Source: Chrysopilus asiliformis
Lineage: Eukaryota; Arthropoda; Insecta; Diptera; Rhagionidae
DNA: 64,000 bases
NCBI GenBank assembly: GCA_964034945.1
Contig: OZ035962.1
Span: 112,965,234-113,029,233, forward strand
Reading direction: 5' to 3'
The notes below the pieces were generated by a model. That model saw nothing but the letters and a program-made list of their open reading frames with translations, did not search any database and was not told the DNA's origin. Of this stretch, positions 11,734 to 24,400 are shown piece after piece. The position numbers were made by a program, and so were the translations under genes. Within the stretch, counting starts at the first letter, position 1, and each line of letters begins with the position of its first letter.

Positions 11734-12217
11734 CAAGTGCTATTCGCATCAGATTTTTCTTTAGTTATTAAAGTTCGCACTCTTTTTTATATTTATATAT
11801 CTTTTTAAAATATTAACAACTGTACGTTTCAGAAAACTACACGAAAATATATTTTTTTTAACTTAGTCGCATTACGTAACTAATACCATAACAGTTGCTT
11901 TACATGTTATCTTGAGGTTCTTACCTCATACACATCAAGACAAATTTACTGGGATCAAACAGTAATGAGTCATAATCAGCTAGAAATTTTTGGAAGACTG
12001 GAAGAATATAATTTACTGGGACGAAATCAGTAATTTCCCAGCAATAGTTCACTTGATTTTCAGTAATTTTTACTGTTTTTTCAGTAATCTTTACTGTGTC
12101 TCAGTAAATTTTATTGGGAAAACAGTAAAAAATAATTTTTACTGTTTTTCCCAGTAAAATCCCAGTAAAATTTTACTGGGGAAATTACTGGGAAAAGGCC
12201 GTCTGGTTTAGAGTGTA

Positions 12218-13090
12218 TACATGGTGGTATTCTCACTATACTCGATACACATATGTTGTGCACATCATATGATTTAATGCTAATGCGCTTATATAGTGAT
12301 TTATGAATTATGCGAAAAGTTTAACTATCAGATTTGAACACTTCTCTTAAATTGTAATTAATTTATGTAGTAAAATATGTAATGCTGTACTGTAAACCGT
12401 CCCATTGAGTTTATATGCACATCAGCGAATAGATGGCGAATTATTTTAATTTCCTGTCTATCATATTTACCGAAATTTATCCCGCAGACAAAAAGTTCGT
12501 ATTTATTAGGGGTCTGAAGACTAATATGTGATTTCTCAGTAGGGGAACAAAGTTGCTTACAGTTGATGAATTTTCTTCCTACACTTGAGATTTCACCCCC
12601 AAAAATATTTATTAAAATCGACACTCGATTTAAAGTGAGACTGGATTTCGTAACTATATTTATTTTAGGTTTCCTAAAAGTTTTTCGTCCCGACTATAAA
12701 ATCGTGTGAGTTTACATATTTTTGCCACACATCAAAATACAACTCAACCAATCTTTTACACTTTTTCCATGCAAACACAAAGGATTGTGACGTTTATCAC
12801 CAAATTTTGTAAATTTTATCGCCAAATTTTGCGATGTTTATCGCTAAATTTGAGTTCAAGCAAAAGTTTGAACTTTGTTCAAGCAAAATTTTTCATCAAA
12901 AAATCATAGAAAACTACATACTTGTAAAATATCCCATAATAGCTAAAAATACCTTATAATCATAATATCCCAATAGAATTTTTTTATTTGGTTAACTGTT
13001 TCAATTCGACGCACAATTCTCAAGAAAATGGCAAAAAAAACTTCTTCATTTGCTTGGGAAGTGAATTTTGATATATAAATAATCAGTATA
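12218..13090. other. Non-coding stretch
   Basis: AT-rich DNA. At about 12795-12850 a short motif TTTATCGCCAAATTTTG is repeated about three times with changes. No gene was recognised. Confidence 0.5.
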
Positions 13091-13093
13091 TAA

Positions 13094-13377
13094 CACTCAG
13101 AAAAATGTCCAGGTCAACTTTTTGTCAGGTTAACTTTGACCGCTAGCTGGTTGATAGAGGTTTCCATTACATGGCATTACATCCTCGAAATGCCTATCTA
13201 AGGTCAACTCGTGCAGCTCCCAAGGCCCTACTTCACCTGCTGGTGGCTTAATTTCAGAATTTCTCCGGTCACAGGTCAACACAAGTTTTACTTTCCCTCA
13301 TGCAGGCGAACGCGCGCCTGCCCGAGGCCAATTACGCCGTATGTAGGTCGTCGAGTTAGCCTCCATTTTTCTGAGTG
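13094..13377. mobile_element. 284 bp MITE, PIF/Harbinger-like, TAA duplication
   Basis: The 14 bp termini CACTCAGAAAAATG and CATTTTTCTGAGTG are perfect inverted repeats, and TAA lies directly outside each (13091-13093 and 13378-13380). The interior is more GC-rich than the flanks, with repeated GGTCAAC/GGTTAAC motifs. The TAA duplication fits PIF/Harbinger MITEs. No coding frame belongs to it. Confidence 0.8.
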
Positions 13378-13380
13378 TAA

Positions 13381-16300
13381 CTACATTAAAATATTTTATT
13401 TAAAACAAATCCAATATTTAAATGACTTTCACAACTTTCCACATGGAAGAAATTTTTTTACGGTTTTGCAGTCCAAATATAGACCACCCCTTGATTAAAC
13501 GAAAACACTATAAATATATTTACGTAGGTACCTACCTACCTTCGAAGGAAAAATTCTTTAACAAATTTGACAATCTGAAAACGACCGAACATGGTATTTT
13601 CGGCAACCCATTCTAAAAATTATCTAAACAAGAACACGTTTTTAATGGGCCATAACAAAAAGCCACGCACTATGGCTCCAAGTAGAAGTCAAATAGATTT
13701 CTATGCGGTAAGCGAGGGGTAAAAACTCACCTTCGTTATGTTTTTTATACTGTTTGAATTTTCAGCTTGTTTGTTGTGATGCTGGCAAAGTAGAGCACTG
13801 ATTATAAAATCATATTTGTTTTTACAAGAAAATTTTAATGGTCCGCCATTAAGATTTAATGGGGTGCTATATATCTTTGGTAAAATGTAAATATCGCATG
13901 TTTTACATACTAATTAATTTTTAGGATTATGTTCTACCATTTCCGTTGAAATCATAATATTTTAAAGTATTTTCGTCACAGTTCTCTGCAATTCCCCTAA
14001 ACCAAAAAAAAAAAAAAATACCAACACAGCAAATCCCCATGGGACTATCAGTAAAAGTTTACATGTTGAAAAAATCTCAAGGAAAATCTCTCGAGTCATA
14101 AAAGGCTCAACAATTTCCATTTTATTAAATATACAATGTCTGAATTTATTTCGGAATTTACTAGAAAGCATAATAGAATATGGGGACATAGAAAGCAACC
14201 CTCTGTGCGTACGTCGTCGTCATCAAAGACTACATAAATATACGCTATAGACGTTGTAAAAGTGTAACACGAAATGCGGCCAGATTACACCGTTTGACTT
14301 TTGGTGTATTGAATTAGCTGCGGAAAATTTGGCTACAGTCGAAGTTGGTATATTTATTGAGGATGACGACACCACCGAATGTTGCCAATACTACATATAA
14401 GACGCTATAAGATAGCCATTTTAAAATCGCAAAAAGCTAACTTGGTGTCTCATTTTTGGCGGCATCGACGGCAATCACTGTCGCGGTATATCGAATATTT
14501 CCGCCGGGACTGTCGGGCCACCATTTCCCGTTTTTCAATTTTCCAATCTTGGCAGACGAAAACTGAGTTCATGGAACAGCAAACAGCCAGTATAGACTAG
14601 ATCCCCATAGCAACTTTATTCTATGACCGAAAATAACGACCTTTTTATGCCTTGTGCCTTGGATACCCTGAAATGTCATATGCGGCCGCGATTATATGAA
14701 ACACAAAAGCCAATGTAAACAAATTTTTGCGACTGATAGCTTACTTTCTTAGCTGTTATAAAATTGTGGTAAAGATCTCCGCCTCGTAAAAAATCTCATA
14801 TAGTACATTACCATCGTTAGTCAAGATTTTCTCCATCCCGTGCCGCTGAATTCCCCAAAACATGGCTGCCGAAATCCTGCAAGAGAAAACATGGTCCTCG
14901 CTTTACACTCCTCCCCCCTCCACAACGTTTTTAAAAAGGTTTGAAAAATTGAAAACCCAACTCCATCACCACTCCGCCAACATCATTCGACAAGGACGTC
15001 AAGGAATAAATTTGTCGAAAACCTGATTGAGCCCAAATTGGGCCGTAGTTTGAGTCTGGATTCGATATGGTCGGGTAATCGGGTGGATAGGCGATGCTTT
15101 TCGTCGTTACGATTGTGACATTCTATTTTTTCCTCCTATTATACATTGATGATCCACTTATTTTTTTCGTATTTTTTTTTTGTGCTATTGAACCAAAGTA
15201 GGTCTGATATATTGATCCATTTTCAAAAAGCTCCAAGTAAAGATACTTACACTTTCTTTATGAGCAATAATACAAAGGCCCTTCATTCCAAAGTACTAAA
15301 CTTAACTTAAAATGAATCTAAATAGGGTAAATTCCACTATTACAAGGCAATAGAATGTAATTTTGGCTGGCTTTTAAAAAATATCTAATAAAATGTATTG
15401 AAAAATTCATCACTGGGTACGAAGACATTAAAAAACTTAGTGAACAACTGGATAAGCTTTTTAGTGAAGAGAATAAATTCGATGGACTTATGGGAAGCCA
15501 TTATTATTGAAGAAAATTAATTCAGACCCCACAACGTTTTTTTATCCAGTCGAGTTCGCAACCAAAACAGATTGGTGAATATCGAATAATAATTCCTCAA
15601 GATATTTGCGGGCGAGAGGTTGCAGGGGATTTTTGTGGGGAGAAAATTTATTTGTGGGATGATATACTAATGGTCAAAGCCCTATTAAAATTTTCTTAAT
15701 CGTCCAGGAGATATTAGACCAGGTTGTTAAAGGAGGGAGGATGATATACCTGATGTTTGTATGAAATATTGTTTATCGAGCTCAGAAAACTTTGCCCCAA
15801 TCAGTGTAATGGTTGCAAAGTTAACTGGTGAGGGGGTTAGATGGAAAGGTGGAGATTTAAAGAAACTATCCGGTTTGATATTCTGGAATTCTTAATAAAA
15901 TATAGCACCCCATTTTTCTACAAATCAATTCTGTGAAAAAAAAATGTTTTGACTTGGTCGTGATAATGATAGTATACCCTAAATGCGCACTTATGTATTA
16001 AAGAAATGAAGGCTCATCTTAACAATCAATGGATAGCGAAAAACCGTCAAGTTGTAAGAAAATCCTTGTTGATATACAAACATATCTACATAGCGTAACA
16101 TTATGGGAATGATTTTTCTGTAAAAAGACGAACTTGTAGTATACGAAAAATAAAAACAAGTAAAGAAGAATCCCGGAAAAACCATGAAGCGTCCTCGTAT
16201 AAGAAGCCATTTGGCCTAACTTAATGGCCTCATAACTTTGGCCAAAAGATGTGTTGGGGATGGTCATATTCGACATTAACCATTCTCGGATTCTTATTTT

Positions 16301-17655
16301 TTTTTTGTGCTATTTTACTGTATTTGTACGCGATGAGCAGAAGATAACCTTGGTGTGAGCTAGATGGGGTGCAAAATTTTTATTACTTTTATATGTTCGT
16401 CACTTGCTCGTTAATGGTAGGGAACGTGCCACGATTAATTAGCAATGGAAAAAATTGTTCACGTTAACAGACCTGAAACAGATCCGCATAAAATTTCCCT
16501 CTGTTTTACTTGCGTATACTGTTTGGAGTGCACGAGTGAAATCTACTATTAGACACTTCCTTTTTTATCTCGTCGTCTCTTCATGGTTAAGAACTTACGG
16601 CTATGTCCAGTACTATGTATAAGAATATGAAGATTTTATGGGCTTTGATGGTTTTCTGAGTAAGTGCATCTACTTTATTTGCGCCATACTTTCCAAGGCA
16701 AAAAAAAACTGTAATATAACGTTGATTTTATGGTTAAGCAACGACATTTCAAAATGAGAAACTCAAAATGTCATTAATGTTGGCCCACCAAAATGACACA
16801 TAAAATATATTTTAACTAATGCCATTTACTTTTATATCATAGACATATTCCTTGATGAGTCCTTAACACAAGAAATGGTCACTAATTGATATCTTATTTC
16901 ATTTTCATTCAATTAACTGACCAATGGAGTTAGTAACAAGCAGGCACTTTTGATATTCTACATGCGAATTATATAGTAGTATATTAGATTTAGTATGCCG
17001 TTTGTAATGCACCGCACCACTAGTCGGATACATCATTGAATTACACGAGGGTGTTTGGTATGACAAAAGATTTTTATTTCCGCCCGTCCGTCTGTCTGTC
17101 TGTCCGTGAACACCATAACTTTTTAAAGGACTCAATAGCAATTTCTTGAAAAAACTAGCTTTTGCTATTATTTTCCCGAAAACTGTGCGCTATATCGGAA
17201 AATCTCTGCATACAAAAAGTGTTGAAAATACTATTTTACATAACTCTTCCATACATAAAAGTTCAATCGGACCACTTCTTCTCCCCTCCTCCACAAAAAC
17301 GGAAATTTTTCCTACAAAATTTGCACATAGAGAAAAAATAGTGAATCTAAATATTTTATAGTGGGGAATCGTGGCTATTACTATAGCACAAACATATTCA
17401 AAATCGGATATTTTATAAAGAATTTAACTACTTATTAGTATAAAATTGTTGAATTCACTATTTTTTTTCTGTGTATGGTATATTTTTTAATTTGTTAATT
17501 TGACGATTACCAATTGTAGATTTTCGCATGTATTATTTTTTTAAGACAAATTTTTTTTAACTGAATAAAGATTTAAAGAATATACAATACAACTTGTCAA
17601 ATTTCGTGCTTGTACTGTTTTTCCATTTCTCAAGCCGTTTTGGAGACCGCGAATA
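13381..17655. other. Non-coding stretch
   Basis: I found no gene. Simple A or T runs occur at about 14004-14018, 15162-15180 and 16297. A GACA-type dispersed repeat lies at 17041-17125 and is listed separately. Confidence 0.5.
17041..17125 (-). repeat. GACA-tailed dispersed repeat, copy 1
   Basis: Read on the minus strand it gives ACACCATAA-side sequence, a run of GGACAGACAGACAGACGG, then AAATAAAAATCTTTTGTCAT and a CAAACACCCT block. The same order (ACAG/GACA run, AAATC(A/T)AAATCTTTTGT, CAAACACCCT) recurs at 42500-42685 and, without the full ending, at 53925-54155. It belongs to one dispersed family associated with a microsatellite. Confidence 0.6.
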
Positions 17656-17755
17656 CCCCAAGGAGCACAAAAGGTCGTAAAGTGGTCGTAGCGATGTTAA
17701 CATCGACACTTTATGGTCGCAACGACCACTTTATGACCTTTTGTGCTACATGGGA
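17656..17755. mobile_element. Long hairpin (short palindromic MITE)
   Basis: Arms starting AGCACAAAAGGTC (17664 onward) and ending GACCTTTTGTGCT (to 17747) pair along most of their length with few mismatches. The match continues less perfectly to about 17656 and 17755. The centre contains a second palindrome, CGATGTTAACATCG. It could form a stable hairpin in RNA or DNA. It resembles other short palindromic MITEs; no target duplication was identified. Confidence 0.7.
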
Positions 17756-18164
17756 CAGTATGCCTGTTCATAATGGTTGTCCATAAACTAATTTTTGGTC
17801 CCCCCGTTAATGTGTGACTTATTTTTTGTAAGATTTTTTACCGCCTGTAGACCCCCTTACCCATAAATGTGAAACGTATTTTATAAATAGCCCCTTACTT
17901 ACCTTCGAAATTCGAACACCGCTCAACTGATTGAGCCGGAATTTTAACTAATTTTTAAGAAAAAAAAGTTTGAGGAAAAAAGCCGAGAAAGAAATGAACA
18001 AATCATATTTTCTCTAACCAGAAACCTTTCATCATATCAGAAAACCAAATTCCGATCGGTTGAACGGTTCAAAAGTTAACAGCTGTCACCACGTAACAGG
18101 TAATTGCACACGTTTGGAAAATTTCAGTAAAATCGGTTAGGACGCTTTCCCATAAGCAGTAACA

Positions 18165-18209
18165 ATACTCTAATCGACCCGGGAGTGTTCGATACTCTAA
18201 TCGACCCGG
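18165..18209. repeat. Two-copy 27 bp tandem repeat
   Basis: ATACTCTAATCGACCCGG occurs at 18165-18182 and 18192-18209. Confidence 0.85.
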
Positions 18210-19300
18210 AAAGTATAAGAAAGTACAAAAAAGATATTTATTTGAACCATGTTTAACTAACGCGATGATAAGTAACATTTTTTTTCTCTTTACTTCTTCA
18301 ATCATTTTACTCAATCTCAGTTGTCTTAGTTCTTATCTTGACTTTTTTTAATATTAAAAATATAATCCATTTTTAAATCAAATGTAATTCAACTTTATCT
18401 CATGAACAAAATTCATAACATTTCAGCTTCAACTCAACAAAAAAGCACCGTCGCGTCATCGAAAAAAATACCATTTTAGAGATACTTCATAGTTGTATAC
18501 AATTTCAACGAAATCTTAATTTTCTTGTCTTCCTCGTTGTCTAGAAAATATAAAAAGAATGAATTTTCCACGCTTAAAATAAATTTTTCATAAGTAAAAT
18601 ATTAACTTGTTCGTGTCTTACAACAAAATATACCTTTTCTCTTATCTACGCTGTCTGTGTTTTTAAGTTGTAAAATGTTCATAAATTCCGTACTTAGGTT
18701 TTTCCTTTAAGAGAAATCTCTCCGTTCATGCATTTTTAATGCCCGAACCACTACTAGTGCCATGTACATAGTTTCAGTTTGCTACGAGATAATAATTCAT
18801 ATTTTATACAATTCATGTCCGTGCTTAAATCTCATCCTGACCAGTTACCATTGAGTTCAAAATTAAATTTGTAGTGAAATATACGGAAAATGCATTCAAT
18901 ATCATGTGGGACGAGGGGGGAAATTATATTTCCTATAAAATTGACCACACTATGAAATATAGTGAAAATCATTATATGTTACTCTTATATGAACATTTAT
19001 ACTGGTTTTTAAATTTGCGATAACTTAAATTCAATCAGTTTGAAATATTGGAAATCCGTGCGAGAAACCGTAATATATTGTGTGAAATAGTTCAAAGCGT
19101 TTTTTGATTTTCTTTTTAGAAAGTATAACTTTGCAAAAAAAAAAAAACTCGAATTCGTGATTTTTGGTGATAGCAGGAAGGTTTTGTATTAGGAACCGAG
19201 GACTGAATTTAGTCGATATAAATTTTCACTGGGTGCAAAATTTGCCTTATAGTTAAAACCGGATTAAAATTTCTTTTACCATTCGGAAAATAGCAAGGGA

Positions 19301-19355
19301 GTAAAACTTTAGGTTACCGCAAAGGCAAAAGTAAAACTTTAGGTTACCGCAAAGC
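19301..19355. repeat. Two-copy 30 bp tandem repeat
   Basis: GTAAAACTTTAGGTTACCGC followed by AAAG occurs at 19301 and again at 19331 without mismatch. Confidence 0.9.
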
Positions 19356-21164
19356 CTAAAAAATTCCCAAATTTTAAAGATTTATCTAACAATTCTCTCA
19401 AAGAAAGTCCGGCGGAGGACCAGAAATATTTTATGTTGCAAATAATAAAAAAAAGTACCCCTTCCCCAAATTTAAAAACTCAAAAACTTACGATCGGTAC
19501 TACTTTTGACCTCTGTTAAAAATACGATAATATCGTATTTAATTTCCAAAGAAAAAAATCTGTCAATTCCACAACTCATGAATTCAACTATAAGACATGT
19601 GACCTTTTTAGCTAACTAATCGAAAATTCACCATAATTACAAATTCGTATCAAGTATCGTTCACATATGTATGTGTGGGTAGATTCACACCAATACGATA
19701 GTATGCATCTATGTAATTGAAGTATGTTTAGATACCAGATACTTTAAATAATCCAGTTAATGAATGATTTTCATTTGAAGATGCCTGCCGGTGGGATTAA
19801 AGGATTTCTGGTAAGATTACCAGAATAATCGAATCCAATCGAACGAATTGGGTTAGAACTTGAGTGTACGATGTTGTAAATATAACACTGTATAAATAGA
19901 TGTTCGGTGTGTCTTTTCCATTTTTGTCGTCCTTAGCAAAGGATTCGATAAAGGGATTTTATCCTGATGTGTTTCTGGTTACAGCAGAATATTAAGTTAG
20001 TGGAATAATTTTTTAAGACGTTTCGAAAGAATCTCGTATCGAAATATACGAAAGATTTCCACATTGATGTGTTTCTCAGTCGCATATCGTATTATTAAGA
20101 AGCAGAATTCATGGATACAGATTAAGGATGGAAGTAGGAAAATATTTTCTTTATGTATTCGATGCAGATTGAACTTTTGTTTATGCAATATCATGTGCAA
20201 CATACACTTGGTGCACTTGCTAGATTTGCCACGGGACGCCATAAAACAGGAATACATTGCCTGTCTGCTTGCATATGTGATTTTCTGGCTGCATATGAAA
20301 GTGTTTCAGGGTGAGTTGGAACTTGGCAAAATGCTATATGTGGATATGGATTCAACGTTCAAGCTGCTCTTCACTTTATGGTAAAATACTGTGATATTTG
20401 ATCCTGATGGGATGGATATTTGAAATGGATGCATATTGCACATGCATATTTTCCACCCATCTTTGACTTGTGTTTTTAAACGGATTTTATGAAGTTTTGG
20501 AGAGGCGACAAGCCATAAATATTTATTTACTGGTGTAACAACGTCCAATAAATCTTTCGTTTCTGTCAATAAAAGTCGTATTTAAAATTTAAACAGCATA
20601 CGGCGCGTCGGCGGACCCAAAATCGTGTTGGATATAGTTTGGAGTTTCCCAGTCCAGAGGATTTCACATCTCGATCCAATGGTGGAAAATGACGGAAAAT
20701 GGATTGCATAAAACTGTGGAAAACGTTACTTATAACTGCTATCCTGATGGTGTTTATGTTTTCTGATTTTTGTTACTAAATGTGTTTTAGCTTTTTTCCC
20801 AGCTTTTATTGTTTGGTGTTTGGTGTATATAAATTTTCCCGTAGTTGACAGTCAAAATACTTTACGTGGTTTTTTTTTGTACTTTGACAATCGATTTTGT
20901 CTTTGAAAAAAATAGAACCGACTTTAAAGTCTTAAAAAATACAGAAAATAATTTAAACATAACAAAAGCTAAAATTGCCAATCTGGCAATCATTGGAGAC
21001 CCGTATGGTGATATTCGTATCAAAATTCGAACAGTTGTACCAAAATTCCACTTTGAAGTCAAACTTTCCAATAAGATTTTTTTAAATTTATTCCAATCGG
21101 ATTTTGATGTATGGGAGTTTTATGTAGAATCATATCCTAAATAACTTTTGTTCTTGGACTTTTT

Positions 21165-21425
21165 TGATAAGATGCACCGTTTTTGAGATATTCACAAAAA
21201 CCGTTTTCGTTCGTATGGGGGGTACCCCCCTAATGGTCCATTTTTACCCGTTAACGAACTTAGCCTCACATTTTACGAAAAACGGATCTGTGCAAAATTT
21301 CAAGTCTCTAGCTCAATCCGTGCGCCCGCAATCCGCGCCACAGACGGACAGACAGACAGACGGACAGACAGACGGACAGACAGACGGACAGACAGATAGA
21401 CGGAATTTTTGTTTTATACAATTTA
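21165..21425 (+). repeat. GACA-tailed dispersed repeat, copy 2
   Basis: The block AAGTCTCTAGCTCAATCC (21302-21319) is followed by a long (GACA/GACG) microsatellite at 21342-21402. The block recurs at about 42570 and, with one change, at about 54036. An upstream AACTTAGCCTC block at 21257-21267 also recurs in the copy at 42500-42685. Confidence 0.7.
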
Positions 21426-24400
21426 TACAATTTGAGTGGCTCTGACAAATGTAACTTTTTTTTACGTTTTTAATGCAGAAATAAAACTTTTATATTAAAA
21501 TGCCAAAAGTTTTTCTACTGCTTTGAAACAAACTTAAGTAGATTTTGCCTCAATAGATTCACCTCTTGTAAAGATAATGTAAAAAATGTGAATAAAATGT
21601 AATTCTTTGACACCGAATAAAAAATGTAGAGAATTGACTACAGAAGTCGATTGCCTTAACGTTTTCTGTGAAAGAATCAATAATTAATCAACCAAGTCAA
21701 ATACGAACGGATCGAACGTGACAGCAGGGGGGCTAGACGGTCCCAACGGCAGAAAAATTCCCGGGGACGTAAATTTATTGGAAATCCAAGACGAATAAGG
21801 ATGAAAGATTGAGAATAATGTCTGAAACCGTCATACGATGCTTGCAAGATACACAACACAGCGCAAGGATACGATATGAATAAATAGGAAAATAAATCAT
21901 ATCCTGAAAATTTTACATGAATTTTATCAAACAAAAAGCTAAAATTCCCCAACATGAGTGGCAACCGTATTCAAAATGATTTATCGTTTCTTTATCCTGA
22001 AAATAAATGAAGTCAGTGACTGGCATATAGACAAAAGGCAAAGTAACAATTTATTCTAACATCAATCGGCCACATGAATCTCTAAAGACTTAATTAAACC
22101 AAAATAATAAGAAAATCATATCCGATAATATGAACAATTATACGACTATATAAATAATTACATATGGAAAAAAATATATTAATTTTAATGGGTTTTCTAT
22201 TATGAACTAAGTGTGCAGAAAAAATTTAGTCGTCTGAATAAGAAAAGTTGCAAGTCGCCAAGATATAATTACGAAAAGACCTGAAAGACGAGAAAACTTG
22301 AATAGTTGTTCAAGCGTTTCTTAAACGTATTCCTGTCGTGCAATTCGTTGGTTAGTTGGGAAAGAAAGTTTCCTAACAAAGCAAAAATCTTTAAACTTTT
22401 TCAACAATTTTTCTTTTAACAATGCATAAGAAAATTTTTGAAATGTGTCCATGATTATGAATGAAAAAAAAAATTGAATTAAATCTTATACACAAAATTT
22501 CAAGAAAAGCCACAGTGGGAGTATGGAGGGTGCAATATGAATTGAGGCACCGTATTTACTGTATTCTGCAAGGTTTTTGGTTAAATAATTAAAAAGAAAT
22601 TAATTTTTGTTGGTTAGATTAGATAGTATCTCACTAATTTTCGGTACGGCGAATTTAGGATGGCATCGCGGCACGCGAATGAGTTTGTGTCGGCTCAAGC
22701 TGTTTTTTTTTTTTTTTCAATAAGCGTAATAGTTTTTGTTTTTTTCCTGAAATATTTTCTTGTGCTTTTCGCCCTGATTCTGAAGTTTTTAATAGTGAAC
22801 ACAACAGGGATATTATTGGTGACGGCGTAAATACAAAAATGCAGGAATTAAAATGTCCAATAAGAAAAATGCAAACCAATTTTGGAAATGTTTTGAATGG
22901 AATTTTTGAATTTTGAATTTTTTGTCTTTATCTGCATAAAATGATTTTTTTGTCTTTATCTTTACACCTACATATATAAAACTCAAGCATTTTCATACAT
23001 CCTCATTTGCTATGATCTGCATACAAATTTTTGAGAAACTTGAGTTTAAAAAAAAAACACGTCAAATTTTTTTTTATTTTTCATTGCATTGATATTTGAC
23101 CGGTCACTTGCATCTTCGGCTTCGGCCAAACCTTCGGCATAGTTTTGGCCGAATGTCCGAAATGACAAAAGTGGTAAAGAAAGTTTTTTTCTCGTAGTTC
23201 CACAACAAAATAATTTCATCTACATCACATTCTAGTAGAAATATGTTAAAAATTATATATAGCGGAAACAATATTCCAATTTATGGATGCACCATGTAGG
23301 ATACGAAAATGAAGAAATACATATAACTAGAAGTAGGTATGTGTGGCTCCACTTTATGAAATGACTATAATGAAATTTTATATGCAAATCACACAACTAC
23401 TTACGACACAATTAAATTATTTCAATTCGTTTAATCAAATTTGAAAATTCTGTTTGGAATGTTCATCATTTACTAATCTTAGCTTGTATCTACCACCCCA
23501 CAAATCCCATAACATACCCCACATCAGCCATAAGCAATGTACATTTCACCTCATATACAACTCTGAAACTTGTATATTGAACGCAAAAAGGAAAATGTTA
23601 TTGTACAAAAGTCGACTAACGTGTAACATAATAATAACCCCAAAAAGTTTCGCAAATCATCATTCTGGGGGCATAAATATCAACAACCATAGACCATACC
23701 AGTATATATGCATATATTCCAAAGCATAGTAACTTGACTTCGACGACATAGAGAATTATTATTTTCTTGAAATATACACAACAAAAGTTACATACGAATA
23801 AAACGCGAGAAACTCTTAATTGCCAGGGGTGAATTAAATTATACCCAGTCCCCCGCCAGTAACACAATAATAAAATGCCACCCATTTTCGCATAAATACA
23901 TAACATAACCATTCACATAGGTAGTTCGTACATAGATTTTCTTTGTGAGATGGAAGGATATACACAGTATAAGGAGGCTAATTTGAAATTTCTTGTGGGA
24001 TTAAGGACTCATATACACATTTCTGCGGATATTCTAATAGAGAAACTTTAAGACTTCAGAAACTTGAAAATCTGATTTTGATCTCGACATGAAATCCAAT
24101 TGCTGCGGAATTCCATAGCAATAACTACTGTCACTAACATGATTGCCTCCATTCCCATTGATATCTGTGCTTCTGGCTTAAAGCAAACTAAATCTATATC
24201 TGGTATGTCTCTAACACAAAGTCATTGCGGCGGCCTATTTTCATAAAGTTTAATTACTGACAAACTTTACTCCTTCACCACTAGGCCCAACCGGCAGTTA
24301 TGTTATGTTTTGAACTTTAACCGAATTCTTCATGTCACTGCGACAATAGTGGTTTGCTATCCCATCTTTAATATGTATTACAAGATGTTAACTTTTCAAT

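Larger units (their letters stand above)
8858..12215. mobile_element. 3.36 kb non-autonomous DNA transposon with subterminal repeat arrays
   Basis: Both ends carry the same 14 bp inverted repeat CACTCTAAACCAGA (8858-8871, and complement at 12202-12215), flanked by TA on each side (8856-8857 and 12216-12217). The outer parts (8872-9470 and 11348-12190) are packed with TTTACTGGG / CCCAGTAAA half-sites in both orientations. No transposase is seen. The CAC terminus, 2 bp TA duplication and dense subterminal repeats resemble the CMC (CACTA/Mirage/Chapaev) group; this is inference. The central 9.5-10.6 kb holds exon-like pieces of a minus-strand gene, and a separate inverted-repeat element is nested at 11530-11733. 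Confidence 0.75.
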
